DNA of 64,000 nt from RYN-230 sp036509255 (GTDB lineage Bacteria; Actinomycetota; Actinomycetes; Streptosporangiales; Streptosporangiaceae): positions 1 through 64,000 of the forward strand of contig DATCFY010000106.1 of NCBI GenBank assembly GCA_036509255.1, written 5' to 3'. Both the position numbers and the translations under genes were made by a program. Each line of letters starts with the position of its first letter. Position 1 is the stretch's first letter. The notes beneath the pieces were generated by a model, which did no database searches, was not told the origin of the DNA, and worked only from the letters and a program-made list of their open reading frames with translations. Positions 48,863-58,027 of this stretch are shown one piece after another.

Positions 48863-49345
48863 GTGAAGAAGGTCGGCATCGCGGCGCTGGCGGCGGTCCT
48901 GCTCGCGTTCCTGGCGGCGGGCGGCGCCGCCGCGCTCACCACGCGGAACGCGCGGCACCCGGTCGCGGACGCGAAGCGGCTCGCGCTCCCGGTGGCCTAC
49001 AACGGGCAGACCGGCTGGGGCCACGGGACGGTCCGGCTGTCCACCATCTACGTGGGTGGCGCGGACACGTTCGTGCGGGTCCAGCACTGGTCGCGCTGGA
49101 CGGCCAGTTCCGCGTTCAGCTGGGGCACCTTGTGGGTGGACAACTGCACCCCGAACTGCGCGGCCGGCCACTACGCGAAGTACCCGGCCGAGGTGAGCCT
49201 GTCGCGGGTCGCGGCGCACCAGGGAGTGAGGTACTTCTCGCGCATGCGGCTGCGGTACTACCACACCAGCGCGCGCCACTACGTGTTCCGCTGGGGCACC
49301 TACCGCGGTGCGACGATCCCGCTGTGGATGGGCGGCCCCGGCTGA
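48863..49345 (+). CDS. Small secreted protein of unknown function
   Basis: 160 residues. A clear signal peptide (KKVGIAALAAVLLAFLAAGG) ends near AAALTT. The mature part is rich in Tyr, Trp, Arg and Gly (HWSRWTASSAFSWGTLWVDN, RMRLRYYHTSARHYVFRWGT) and has two close Cys residues (CTPNC). GTG 48863 has CAGGGGGA upstream at 8 nt. Similar short Trp/Tyr-rich exported proteins are common in actinomycetes, without known function. Confidence 0.8.
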   Translation: MKKVGIAALAAVLLAFLAAGGAAALTTRNARHPVADAKRLALPVAYNGQTGWGHGTVRLSTIYVGGADTFVRVQHWSRWTASSAFSWGTLWVDNCTPNCAAGHYAKYPAEVSLSRVAAHQGVRYFSRMRLRYYHTSARHYVFRWGTYRGATIPLWMGGPG

Positions 49346-49362
49346 CCGAGCCGGCCCCGCCG

Positions 49363-49388
49363 GCGGGCGGGCGGAACCACCCGCCCGC
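49363..49388 (+). terminator. 9-bp hairpin after the secreted-protein gene
   Basis: gcgggcggg (49363-49371) / cccgcccgc (49380-49388), 8-nt loop, followed by ttct. Lies 17 nt after the stop codon. Confidence 0.65.
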
Positions 49389-49551
49389 TTCTCGGCCAGG
49401 CCATGGAATGGTCAACGCCTGTCTGACATGAGCATTTACGGCGGATCTCGTCGGTATGCTCCCTGCCGCCGCCGGGCCAGCGATTCCGGCGGGTTCCGGG
49501 GGCCGTCCCCCGGACCAGTACTGCCCGGAAGGCTGCCGGACGGGAGTCACC

Positions 49552-51066
49552 ATGCAAAGCACAGGCCGGCCGATGAGCCTCCTGGGCAAGATCGGCGTCA
49601 TCAGCCTCACCGTCGTGGTGGTGGGGGTAGTGGTGGCCAGCCTGGGTGCCTACGCGATCTACCGGAGGCTGGACGGCAACGTCAGCGAGGTCACGGTCAG
49701 CGGGCTGAGCCACCGCTCCGTCTACGGCGCCCAGAACATCCTGGTGCTCGGGTCACAGACGAGGCAAGGCCAGCGGGCCGGCGACCTGGGCAGCAATCCC
49801 GCCCTGAACACCAGCAACTCGGACAACCTGCTGCTGGTCCACCTGGACCCGACGCACACGCACGCCACCGTGCTGTCCATCCCGCGGGACACCATGGTCT
49901 ACGAGCCCGGCTGCAAGGCCCGGCGCAGCGTCGGCACCGGCATCATGGGGCCCTACCAGTCCGCGATCATCGACGGTGCGATGAACATCGGCGGCCCGTC
50001 CTGCGCGGTCAGCACGGTCAAGGACCTGACCGGCATCCCGCTCGACCATTTCGTCATGTTCAACTTCAACTCCTTCCGCGCGATGGTGGACACGATCGGC
50101 GGCGTGGAGGTCTGCGTCCCGCGCAGCGGATACCACGATCCCTACAGCGGGCTGAACCTCAGCGGCGGGAAACATCTGCTCACCTACAACCAGGCGCTCG
50201 CCTACGTGCGCACCCGCCATGGTGTCCAGGCGGAGGGGGATGCCGGCGGTGACCTGCCGCGGATCGAGCTGCAGCAGGCGTTCATGTCCTCGGTCATCCA
50301 GAAGGTCAACACCCAGGGCATCCTGAGCAACTCGGTGGAGCTGCTCAAGATCGCGGATGTGGCCACCCGGGCGCTGACCGTGGACCAGGGGCTGGATTCC
50401 GTCAGCAAGCTGCTGGGCCTGGCCAGAAGCCTCACCGGGCTGCACGCGAAGAACGTGACCCTGCTGACCATGCCGACGATCACCGACCCGGCGGACGTCA
50501 ACCGGCTGCTGCCCGAGCAGCCGGCCGACGACGTCATCTTCCAGATGATCCTCGACGGCCAGACCTGGCATCACCAGCTGCCCACGCTGCCTTACCGGCG
50601 GGTCCAGGTGCGGGTGCTCAACGCCACCGGCATCACGGGACTGGCCGCCAGGACCGCCCGGCGGCTCACCCGGCTCGGCTTCGACGTGATCGGCACCGGG
50701 GACGCGGCGGCCACGGCCGCCACCATCGTGACCTACTCGGGCACCGCGCAGGCCGACAGCGCCTACACGCTGACGACCGCCCTCAGGGCCACCCCCTCCA
50801 CCCAGAACCTGCTGGCCGAGCCGGCCCCGCAGACTGGCCGGCCGGGACCGGTCACGCTGCTCATCGGCAGTGACTTCGCCGGGGTGAGCGCGCCCGCGGC
50901 CGCCCACTCCGCCACCGGGAGCGGCGCCGGGAAGGGCAAGGCCGCGGCCGGCGGCAGCGCGGCGGGCGCCAGCCCGGGCGCCCAGACCACCGTGCAGAGC
51001 CGCAACGCCGGCGCCAGCATCTGCTCCGGCCTGCCGCAGTCGAACCCCAACCCCGGCGCTCCCTGA
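49552..51066 (+). CDS. LytR-CpsA-Psr (LCP) family protein with LytR_C domain
   Basis: 504 residues. An N-terminal membrane anchor (~12-35) precedes the LCP domain: ILVLGSQTRQG, SNSDNLLLVHLDP, VLSIPRDTMV, IGGVEVCVP and LLTYNQALAYVRTRHG, with the conserved Arg and Asp residues. A LytR_C domain follows (~360-455; VQVRVLNATGITGLAART), then a Gly/Ala/Ser-rich tail. LCP enzymes attach teichoic acid, arabinogalactan-like or capsular glycans from lipid carriers to peptidoglycan outside the membrane. ATG 49552. Confidence 0.92.
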   Translation: MQSTGRPMSLLGKIGVISLTVVVVGVVVASLGAYAIYRRLDGNVSEVTVSGLSHRSVYGAQNILVLGSQTRQGQRAGDLGSNPALNTSNSDNLLLVHLDPTHTHATVLSIPRDTMVYEPGCKARRSVGTGIMGPYQSAIIDGAMNIGGPSCAVSTVKDLTGIPLDHFVMFNFNSFRAMVDTIGGVEVCVPRSGYHDPYSGLNLSGGKHLLTYNQALAYVRTRHGVQAEGDAGGDLPRIELQQAFMSSVIQKVNTQGILSNSVELLKIADVATRALTVDQGLDSVSKLLGLARSLTGLHAKNVTLLTMPTITDPADVNRLLPEQPADDVIFQMILDGQTWHHQLPTLPYRRVQVRVLNATGITGLAARTARRLTRLGFDVIGTGDAAATAATIVTYSGTAQADSAYTLTTALRATPSTQNLLAEPAPQTGRPGPVTLLIGSDFAGVSAPAAAHSATGSGAGKGKAAAGGSAAGASPGAQTTVQSRNAGASICSGLPQSNPNPGAP

Positions 51067-51079
51067 GCAGCCCGTCGCT

Positions 51080-51112
51080 TTGACATCCCCGTATATCCGT
51101 GTGACTATACGG
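51080..51112 (+). promoter_or_regulatory. ArsR-type promoter/operator
   Basis: ttgaca at 51080-51085 is a good -35 element; a -10 near 51103-51108 is weaker. ccgtata (51089-51095) and tatacgg (51106-51112) form a perfect 7-bp inverted repeat with a 10-bp spacer inside the promoter, the layout of ArsR/SmtB operators. It lies just upstream of the ArsR-like gene, implying metal-relieved autorepression. Confidence 0.72.
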
Positions 51113-51130
51113 ACGTACGGAGGTGAGGAT

Positions 51131-51514
51131 GTGCCGCCACGAGATCATGATCATCCGGTGAGCGCGCCGGGCGTGGCCGCGGCCCGGGCCGCGGTCCTGT
51201 CCGAGGGTGACGCCGGGCGGCTGGCCGGGCTGCTCGGGCTGCTGGCCGACCCGGTGCGGTCGCGCGTCCTGTTCGCCCTGGTCGCCGCCGGTGAGCTGTG
51301 CGTCGGGGACCTGGCCCTGGTCCTCGAGGTGACCGAGGACCAGGTGTCCTACGCGGTGAAGATGCTGCGCCTGGCCGGGCTGGTCAGCTTCCGCAAGGAC
51401 GGCCGGGTCGTTTACTACCGGCTGAGTGACGGCTTCCCGCACACGCTGCTGGAGCACTGCCTGCGCGAGCTGCTGACTATCGCCGTGCCGGAGGCTGACG
51501 ATGCGCGCGCTTGA
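51131..51514 (+). CDS. ArsR/SmtB-family metal-responsive regulator
   Basis: 127 residues. Winged HTH: LLADPVRSRVLFALVAAGEL, CVGDLALVLEVTEDQVSYAV (recognition helix), LRLAGLVSFRKDGRVVYYRL (wing). One Cys sits in the ELCVGDL segment, as in several ArsR sensors, another near the C-terminus (EHCLREL), and His residues occur at the N-terminus (RDHDHP); these may bind metal. GTG 51131 is preceded by GGAGG at 7 nt. It overlaps the downstream permease by 14 nt and controls it in all likelihood. Confidence 0.92.
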   Translation: MPPRDHDHPVSAPGVAAARAAVLSEGDAGRLAGLLGLLADPVRSRVLFALVAAGELCVGDLALVLEVTEDQVSYAVKMLRLAGLVSFRKDGRVVYYRLSDGFPHTLLEHCLRELLTIAVPEADDARA

Positions 51515-52706
51515 CGCCATCGGCCACGCGCTGGCCGTGGCCGGCTCGATGACCTGGCAGATCACCTGGTCGCTGCTGCTGGGCTTCACGTTGTCCGCCG
51601 TGGTCCAGGCGGTGGTGCGCCGGTCCACCGTGGTCCGGCTGCTCGGCGACGATCGCCCGGCCGCGCTGGCCCGGGCCACGGCGCTGGGCGCGGCCTCCTC
51701 GTCCTGCTCCTACGCGGCCGTGGCGCTGGCCCGGTCACTGTTCCGCAAAGGGTCTAGCTTCACCGCCGCGATGGTCTTCGAGATCGCCAGCACCAACCTG
51801 GTCATCGAGCTGGGCATCATCCTGGCCCTGCTGATTTCCTGGCAGTTCACCCTGGCCGAGTTCGTCGGCGGCCCGATCATGATCGTGCTGCTCGCGGTGG
51901 CCTTCCGCCTCTTCGTCCGGCAGCAGCTGATCGACGAGGCCCGGCGGCAGGCGGACCGGGGGGTGGCCGGTTCCATGGAAGGCCACGCGGCCATGGACAT
52001 GAGCATCACCGCCACCGGCAGCTTCAGGCGCCGGCTGATCAGCCGGGAGGGCTACACCTCGGTCAGCCACATCTTCGTCATGGAGTGGGCCGCGGTGCTC
52101 CGCGACGTGGTGATCGGGCTGCTGATCGCCGGGGCGGTAGGCGCCTGGGTCCCCGACACCTTCTGGCGGCATCTGTTCCTGACCGGCCATCCGCTGGCCA
52201 GCCGGCTCTGGGGGCCGCTCATCGGCCCGGTGATCTCACTGCTCAGCTTCGTCTGCTCGATCGGCAACGTGCCGCTGGCGGCGGTGCTCTGGAACGGCGG
52301 GATCAGCTTCGGCGGCGTGATCGCGTTCATCTTCGCCGACCTGATCATCATCCCGATCCTGCTCATCTACCGGAAGTATTACGGCACCCGGATGATGCTG
52401 GTGCTGACCGGATTGTTCTACGCCACCATGGTGCTGGCCGGGTACATCGTCGAGTTCGCCTTCAGCGGGCTGGGCCTGGTCCCGACGGCCCGGACGGCCC
52501 AGGTCGGGGTGACCGGGGTCGTGTGGAACTACACCACATACCTGAACATCGTCTTCATCATCCTGGCCGCAGCGATGGTGGTGCGCTTCTTCCGGTCGGG
52601 TGGCGGCGCCATGCTGCGGATGATGGGCGGTGGCCCGGAGGCGGCCGGCGACGAGCACGGCGCCCACCCCGGTCACGCAGCGCATCACGGCGTTACCGAG
52701 TTGTGA
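51501..52706 (+). CDS. Permease of the UPF0718/ArsP-like family
   Basis: 401-residue membrane protein with about eight or nine helices. The core ALGAASSSCSYAAVALARSL and FEIASTNLVIELGIIL matches the predicted-permease (DUF318) family that includes ArsP organoarsenical exporters. The C-terminal tail (DEHGAHPGHAAHHG) and the cytoplasmic loop (MEGHAAMDMS) are His/Met-rich, suggesting metal binding. It is translated with the ArsR protein, so it probably exports the metal or metalloid sensed there. The exact ion is unknown. Confidence 0.87.
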   Translation: MRALDAIGHALAVAGSMTWQITWSLLLGFTLSAVVQAVVRRSTVVRLLGDDRPAALARATALGAASSSCSYAAVALARSLFRKGSSFTAAMVFEIASTNLVIELGIILALLISWQFTLAEFVGGPIMIVLLAVAFRLFVRQQLIDEARRQADRGVAGSMEGHAAMDMSITATGSFRRRLISREGYTSVSHIFVMEWAAVLRDVVIGLLIAGAVGAWVPDTFWRHLFLTGHPLASRLWGPLIGPVISLLSFVCSIGNVPLAAVLWNGGISFGGVIAFIFADLIIIPILLIYRKYYGTRMMLVLTGLFYATMVLAGYIVEFAFSGLGLVPTARTAQVGVTGVVWNYTTYLNIVFIILAAAMVVRFFRSGGGAMLRMMGGGPEAAGDEHGAHPGHAAHHGVTEL

Positions 52707-52806
52707 CGCGAAGGCTCCATCCTGCGCCATGGTTACGGCGTCCTTTATCTCGGACACCAGGAACCTGCGGGGCCATGCCCTGGTGCCACGGCGCAAGGGG
52801 GATCTC

Positions 52807-53943
52807 ATGCGGGGCACCAGGCAGACCCGGTCATCGGGAGCAGGCGCGGGTAGCACCCGCCTGCGGCAGGGGGCCGCCGCGGCGGGCATGCTGGCCGGGC
52901 TGCTGGGCGCGGCCACGGCACCAGTGGCCGCCGCCGCGAGCGCCCACCCCGCGCGCCACCCGGCCGTGGCGTCGTGGCGCATCATCAAGACCACCGGCCG
53001 CCGTGACCTGTCCGGCATCACGGCCGTCGCCGCCACGGGCACCCGGCAGGCCTGGGCGTTCGCGTCCACGCTCGCCAAGCCGGTCGCATGGCGGCTCACC
53101 GGCCGCCGCTGGGTGGCGGTGCCGTTCCCCGGCCGGGCCGGCGACTGGGTCACGGCGGCCGCGTCGAGCGCGCCCGGCAATGTGTGGGCCTTCACCGGGC
53201 AGCCGGGCGGAGCCAGCCGGGCGGTGCGCTGGAACGGCCGCCACTGGGCCACCGTCCACCGGTTCAGCCGGGCCGTGGGGGACGCGGTCGTCCGCGGCCC
53301 GGCCGACGTGTGGGTCTTCGGCCAGCCGGATTCACCCGGCGCCCCGGGCACCTGGCACTACAACGGCAGGACTTGGCGGCGCTACCCCGCAGCCAGCATG
53401 CTGACCGGGGGCAGCGCACTCGGCCGGGACAGCATCTGGGCGGTCGGCGGGAAGACCGCCGCGCACTGGAACGGGCACACCTGGACGACCACCTCGCTGG
53501 CCAGGGTCCTGCCCCGGAACACCGAATTCTGCCGCCCGTCCGCCGACCAGGTCGTGGCCCGTTCCGCCACCGACGTCTGGGCGGTGGGGGCAGGGCACTG
53601 CGAGGATGAGCAGGGGCCGTTCTACCTGCTGCACTTCAACGGCAGCCGGTGGCGGCTGGTGGATAGCTCGCCCCGTGACGGTGAGCCGCTCCAGGTGGTG
53701 CTGGACGGCTCAGGCGGGCTGTGGATCCCCGCGGTGGCCGGTTTCCCTGGCACGTACGCGATGCTGCACTATTCCGGCGGTCACCTGACGCGGGCCGTGC
53801 TGCCGCTGCCGGCCACCAGGCTGGCGGTCGGCGCGGTCGCCCACGTGGCCGGTTCCGCGGTGACGTTCGGCGGCGGCGACTCCTACCTGCCGGGCCAGCG
53901 TGGCACCAGGCAGTCCGCGGTGGTCCTGCGCTACGGCGGCTGA
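52807..53943 (+). CDS. Secreted protein with propeller-like repeats
   Basis: 378 residues. An N-terminal Arg-rich stretch and hydrophobic helix (AAAAGMLAGLLGAATAPVAA) form a Sec signal ending near AAAAS. The mature part has six or seven repeats of about 45 residues with the pattern 'W-x-F ... aromatic-N-G-x-x-W' (RAVRWNGRHWATV, TWHYNGRTWRRY, AAHWNGHTWTTT, LLHFNGSRWRLV), typical of Kelch/BNR-like beta-propellers. ATG 52807 has AAGGGGGA upstream. Function unknown. Confidence 0.82.
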   Translation: MRGTRQTRSSGAGAGSTRLRQGAAAAGMLAGLLGAATAPVAAAASAHPARHPAVASWRIIKTTGRRDLSGITAVAATGTRQAWAFASTLAKPVAWRLTGRRWVAVPFPGRAGDWVTAAASSAPGNVWAFTGQPGGASRAVRWNGRHWATVHRFSRAVGDAVVRGPADVWVFGQPDSPGAPGTWHYNGRTWRRYPAASMLTGGSALGRDSIWAVGGKTAAHWNGHTWTTTSLARVLPRNTEFCRPSADQVVARSATDVWAVGAGHCEDEQGPFYLLHFNGSRWRLVDSSPRDGEPLQVVLDGSGGLWIPAVAGFPGTYAMLHYSGGHLTRAVLPLPATRLAVGAVAHVAGSAVTFGGGDSYLPGQRGTRQSAVVLRYGG

Positions 53944-53986
53944 CCACTGGCGGACGGCCGGGTCAGTGACACCACGTGCTGCTCTG

Positions 53987-54026
53987 GTGACCCTCGGGAC
54001 AGGGTCGTGCCTGTCCCGAGGGTCAC
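53987..54026 (+). terminator. 16-bp perfect hairpin terminator
   Basis: gtgaccctcgggacag (53987-54002) / ctgtcccgagggtcac (54011-54026) with an 8-nt loop, 44 nt after the propeller-protein stop. One of the strongest hairpins in the window. Confidence 0.85.
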
Positions 54027-54131
54027 GGCGGCCGCACCCCCGCTGAGCTGGCACAGCTGTAAGCAAACCTGCATGATCTTTACAGCGAATATTCCTGGGC
54101 CAGACCGCCCGGGTACTCGCATACTGAGCAG

Positions 54132-54788
54132 ATGAGTTCCTTAAGGGGAGGGGACGCCATCCGGGGTGCGGCCGGGCGGCTCAGAGACATCCTGACCGTG
54201 CCTGGGCTGGCCCAGGCGATGGCGGCGTATTTCGATCCAGCCGAAGGCTTCGCGGGCATGAGCTTCGGCACCCTCGGCCAGAACCCGCCGTGCGCGGTGA
54301 CTGCCGACGACCTGCTGGCCGTCTCGCTGCTGGACATCGCCTGGCGGCCGGATGCCGTCCGGCACCTGCTCGGCAGCCAGGCCGGCCCGGTCTCCGCCAT
54401 GCTCGCCGCGATCCCAGCCGACGTCGACCTGTGGGCCGCCTCCGACGCGGAGGTCGCCACCGTTGATCCGCTCTGGAACGCCTTACTGGAGATGCCGGGC
54501 GTCGGCACCGCTACCGCGGCGAAGCTGCTCTCCCGCAAGCGGCCACGGCTCTGCCCGGCCACCGACAAGGTGGTGATCCGCGCGGTGGGCCTCCCCGGGC
54601 AGACCTGGGAGGTGCTGCGAACCCTCCTCCAGGACCCGCAGGCCCGGGACAGCCTCGAGGCACTGCGGCCACCGGACGCGTCCGGGGCCAGCCTGCTGCG
54701 CCTCCTGGATGTGGCCATCTGGATCACTAACAGCCCGGCCCGTGAGGCGCAGCGGGCCCGGCTGGCCGGCCGCGGCCGCGCGGCCTGA
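54132..54788 (+). CDS. DUF6308-like protein with helix-hairpin-helix motif
   Basis: 218 residues. Helical throughout, with LLEMPGVGTATAAKLLSRKR as a helix-hairpin-helix-like DNA-contact motif near residues 118-137, followed by RPRLCPATDKVVIRAVGLP. The pattern resembles DUF6308 proteins of actinobacteria and, more distantly, HhH glycosylases; the catalytic Asp of that superfamily could be the one in ATDKVV. No function is known. ATG 54132 has a weak ribosome-binding site. Confidence 0.75.
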   Translation: MSSLRGGDAIRGAAGRLRDILTVPGLAQAMAAYFDPAEGFAGMSFGTLGQNPPCAVTADDLLAVSLLDIAWRPDAVRHLLGSQAGPVSAMLAAIPADVDLWAASDAEVATVDPLWNALLEMPGVGTATAAKLLSRKRPRLCPATDKVVIRAVGLPGQTWEVLRTLLQDPQARDSLEALRPPDASGASLLRLLDVAIWITNSPAREAQRARLAGRGRAA

Positions 54789-54828
54789 GCGAGTCCGGAC
54801 TGCCCGTCCTGCCCAGCCTTGCCCGGGG

Positions 54829-54852
54829 CCGTCCCGGCCTGAGCCGGGACGG
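54829..54852. terminator. 10-bp hairpin between convergent genes
   Basis: ccgtcccggc (54829-54838) / gccgggacgg (54843-54852), tetraloop ctga. It directly abuts the stop codon of the - strand epimerase gene and lies 40 nt after the DUF6308-like gene. Probably bidirectional. Confidence 0.75.
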
Positions 54853-55845
54853 TCAGCCGGCGTAGGACTGGACCAGCTTGTCCATGATCGCGTCCAGCCT
54901 CGGGTCGGCCTGCTGCCGGCCGGGATCGGCGTCGTACCAGTCCACGATCTCGCGGGCGCCCTGCTCGAACGGGATGACCGCCCGGTAGCCGGGCACCACG
55001 CTGCGCAGCTTGGAGTTGTCAAAGACCAGCGAGTGCGACTTGTCGCCGAGCAGGCTCGCGCCCCACTGCGGGTCGGCGCCGGCGATCACGGCCGACGGCA
55101 CGTGCACGATGTCGGCGGGCGCGCCCACCGCGGCCGCCAGCGTCCTGGTGATCTGGTCCCAGGTCAGCACGTCATCGGAGGTGATGTGGAACGAGTCGCC
55201 GATGGTGCGGGGGTGGCCGAGCAGCGGCACGAAACCCCGCGCGAAGTCCCGGTGGTGGGTCAGCGTCCACAGCGACGTGCCGTCGCCGTGCACGATGACC
55301 GGCTTGCCCTGGCGCATCCGGCCCAGCGCCGTCCAGCCCCCGTCCAGGGGCACCAGGGTCGCGTCGTAGGTGTGCGAGGGACGCACGATCGTGGCCGGGA
55401 AACCTTCCTCCCGGTAGGCCCGGACCAGCAGGTCCTCGCAGGCGATCTTGTCCCGGGAGTAGGCCCAGAACGGGTTGCGCAGCGGCGTGGACTCCACGAT
55501 CGGCAGCCGGGCCGGCGGCGTCTGGTACGCCGAGGCGGAACTGATGAACACGTACTGCCCGGCCCGGCCGCGGAAGGTGTCGATGTCCGCCTGCACGTGC
55601 TCGGGAGTGAACGCGATCCAGTCCACGACCGCATCGAACTCCCGGTGCCCCGCCAGCTCGCGGACCTGATCCGGGTCGCGGGCATCGCCGTGCAGCACCC
55701 GCGCCGCCGCGGGCAGCGGGCGGGCCCTGGTCTGCCCCCGGGTGATGACCGACAGCTCGATGCCGTGGTCCACCGCCAGCCGGGCGCACGCCGAGCTGAT
55801 CACACCAGTGCCACCGAGGAAAAGGACCCTGAGACTGCTCATCAT
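54853..55845 (-). CDS. NAD-dependent epimerase/dehydratase family protein
   Basis: 330-residue extended short-chain dehydrogenase. The cofactor motif is VLFLGGTGVISSACA. SSASAYQ (Ser) and YSRDKIACED (Tyr-x-x-x-Lys) form the catalytic set, and IVRPSHTYD and FHITSDDVLTWDQI are typical of nucleotide-sugar or 3-beta-HSD-like epimerases. ATG 55845 or 55842, with a weak AGGGTG site. It lies 98 bp downstream of the two-component kinase on the same strand, so it may be transcribed with it. Confidence 0.88.
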   Translation of the reverse strand: MMSSLRVLFLGGTGVISSACARLAVDHGIELSVITRGQTRARPLPAAARVLHGDARDPDQVRELAGHREFDAVVDWIAFTPEHVQADIDTFRGRAGQYVFISSASAYQTPPARLPIVESTPLRNPFWAYSRDKIACEDLLVRAYREEGFPATIVRPSHTYDATLVPLDGGWTALGRMRQGKPVIVHGDGTSLWTLTHHRDFARGFVPLLGHPRTIGDSFHITSDDVLTWDQITRTLAAAVGAPADIVHVPSAVIAGADPQWGASLLGDKSHSLVFDNSKLRSVVPGYRAVIPFEQGAREIVDWYDADPGRQQADPRLDAIMDKLVQSYAG

Positions 55846-55943
55846 GCTCACCCTAGCCGGACCAGCGCGGAACAGTTTGAGAGCGGAAAAGAGCGGGCGG
55901 ACGCCACGGTCACCCGCGCAGCCGGCGCCCGCCAGGCAGCGCC

Positions 55944-57347
55944 TCAGCTGACCCGGGTCGGCCGCGGTGCCGCGGACGGGCCGGGGACGGGCGGAGCGGG
56001 CGGTGGTGTCCCGCCGTGCGCCCGGGCGCCGGGCCGGCGCCAGGAGACCTCGAACAGCGCGCCGCCCAGCGGCGACTCGCCGATCCGCCAGTGACCGCCG
56101 GTTGACCGCACGACCGAGTCGGCGATGGCCAGCCCCAGCCCGGCCCCGCCACCCTGCTCCGTGGCCTCCTGATGAGAGACGCGGTGGAACCGGTCGAACA
56201 GCCGGTGCCGCTCTGCGGCCGGGACGCCTGGCCCGCTGTCCTCCACCGTCAGGCTGACCCGGTTGCCGCGCAGCATCACGCCGAGCCGCACGCTCCCCCC
56301 GGGTCCCGCGTAGCGGCAGGCGTTGTCCACCAGGACCCCGGTGAGCCGGTCGATCCATTCTGGGGGCGCGCTGATCCAGGCGGCCTGCTCCGGGGGAGCG
56401 GTCACCGAGATGTCCAGCGACTGGGAATGCGCGACCGCCTGGAAGCGGTCGGCGCACTGCGCGGCGATGGTGCACAGGTCGAGCGGCTCGGCCCCCGGTG
56501 GCGGAGGCTCCGAGTCGAACCGGGCCAGCCACAGCAGGTCCTCGACGATCCGCCGCAGGCGCTGGCTCTCATCCTCGATGCGCCGCAGCGCTGCCTGGTA
56601 GTCGGCGGCGGGCCGAGGCGCGCTCAGCGCGATGCCGATCTCCGCGCCGATCACGCTCAGCGGGGTGCGCAGCTCGTGCGACGCGTCCGCGGTGAACTCG
56701 AGCTGGCGGCGCCGGGACTGCTCCACCGGGGACAGCGCCCGCAGGCCGATGATCAGCGATCCGGCGAACATGGCCAGCAGCAGCACCGGGCCCACCAGCA
56801 CCTCGCCGCCCCGCAGCACGCTCATCGTGTGCTGCTGCTCGGCCACGCTCTGCCCCGCCACCAGCCAGGTGCCGTCGCGGCGGGCCTGATCCAGCCGGAA
56901 GGTGCTGGCGCCCAGGCGCACCGTGACGGGGCCGCCGCCCGCCGCGACCCGGCCCGCGGTCAGCGCGGGAGCGCCCGCCGTCAGGGCGACCGCGGCCTGC
57001 CCCGGCCGGGCCCGCCAGAGGAACACGGGCGCCTCGTCGACGTCGTCATCGTCGTCGGGATGAGGCTCGCGGGCCGCCCGCACCCGGCCGTCCGGAGTCT
57101 GGCCGCTCACCGCCCGGGCGCCGGGCCGGCCGGCGCTGTCCCCCTGGTTCACCAGGGCGGTAGCCAGGCGCTCGCGCAGCCGGGTGTCCACCGAGGCCAC
57201 CAGCCGCGCCGAGATCGCCCGGTCCAGGATGGTCACGCAGCCGGCGTAGACCACGCCAACGAGCAGCGTCGCGGCCAGCGCGACCCGGGCCGCGTGCCCG
57301 AACTGGGGCGGCAGCCGCACGCGGGGCCGGGGCGGAAGCCAGCTCAC
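55944..57347 (-). CDS. Two-component sensor histidine kinase
   Basis: 467 residues, classical membrane sensor. Two membrane helices (~18-42 and ~187-207) enclose an extracytoplasmic region of ~145 residues with an acidic stretch (PHPDDDDDVDE). HisKA: FTADASHELRTPLSVI with the phosphorylated His; ATPase: LVDNACRYAGPGG, VEDSGPGVP, GGGAGLGLAIADSV. GTG 57347 overlaps the response-regulator stop (GTGA). A Pro-rich tail ends the protein. Confidence 0.93.
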   Translation of the reverse strand: MSWLPPRPRVRLPPQFGHAARVALAATLLVGVVYAGCVTILDRAISARLVASVDTRLRERLATALVNQGDSAGRPGARAVSGQTPDGRVRAAREPHPDDDDDVDEAPVFLWRARPGQAAVALTAGAPALTAGRVAAGGGPVTVRLGASTFRLDQARRDGTWLVAGQSVAEQQHTMSVLRGGEVLVGPVLLLAMFAGSLIIGLRALSPVEQSRRRQLEFTADASHELRTPLSVIGAEIGIALSAPRPAADYQAALRRIEDESQRLRRIVEDLLWLARFDSEPPPPGAEPLDLCTIAAQCADRFQAVAHSQSLDISVTAPPEQAAWISAPPEWIDRLTGVLVDNACRYAGPGGSVRLGVMLRGNRVSLTVEDSGPGVPAAERHRLFDRFHRVSHQEATEQGGGAGLGLAIADSVVRSTGGHWRIGESPLGGALFEVSWRRPGARAHGGTPPPAPPVPGPSAAPRPTRVS

Positions 57348-58012
57348 CGGCCCAGTATCCGGTATCCGACGGCACGCACCGACTCGATGCGCACCTGGCC
57401 GCCGGCCAGCTTGGACCGCAGCCTGGCCATGTGCACGTCGATCGTGTTGGAGCCCAGCGCGTCCGCGTCGTTCTCCCAGACGCTCTGCGCGATCGACCGG
57501 CGGTCCACCACGGTGGGTGACCGGCGCATGAGCATCTCCAGGATCCCGCGCTCCGTCGCGGTCAGCGCGGGGACCTGCGTGCCGATCCGCACTTCCTGGG
57601 TCGCCGGGTCGTAGACCACATCCCCCACTACCAGCTGGGGTGCCTGGGCGGTTCGGGGCCGGCGCTGCAGGGCGCGCAGCCGGGCCAGCAGCTCAGCGAA
57701 ATCGAAGGGCTTGACCAGGTAGTCGTCGGCGCCCTGATCCAGGCCGGTGACCCGGTCCCGGGGCGTGTCCCGGGCGGTCAGCATCAGGACCGGGTTGGAC
57801 CGCCCGTCCCGGCGCATCCACTGCAGCACCTCGAGCCCGGAGACTTCCGGCATCCGCCAGTCGAGCACCACCACCTCGTAGTCGTACCCGCGCAGGTAGT
57901 CGATGGCCGCCTGGCCGTCGGGCACGGCGTCGACCGTGTAGCCGCTCTCGCGCAGGCCGCGGCTCAGCGCCTCACGCAGGCCACGATCATCCTCGGCCAC
58001 CAGCACGCGCAT
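57344..58012 (-). CDS. OmpR/PhoB-family response regulator
   Basis: 222 residues. Receiver domain with AEDDRG (acidic pair), Asp51-like phosphoacceptor in VVVLDWRMPEVSG, LTARD (Thr) and YLVKPFDF (Lys). C-terminal winged helix with LTATERGILEMLMRR, SNTIDVHMARLRSKL and VRAVGYRI. DNA-binding partner of the kinase that overlaps its end. It starts 15 nt after the dprE2 stop, so it can share the arabinose-precursor transcript. Confidence 0.95.
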   Translation of the reverse strand: MRVLVAEDDRGLREALSRGLRESGYTVDAVPDGQAAIDYLRGYDYEVVVLDWRMPEVSGLEVLQWMRRDGRSNPVLMLTARDTPRDRVTGLDQGADDYLVKPFDFAELLARLRALQRRPRTAQAPQLVVGDVVYDPATQEVRIGTQVPALTATERGILEMLMRRSPTVVDRRSIAQSVWENDADALGSNTIDVHMARLRSKLAGGQVRIESVRAVGYRILGR

Positions 58013-58027
58013 CGGGGGGAACCTGTC

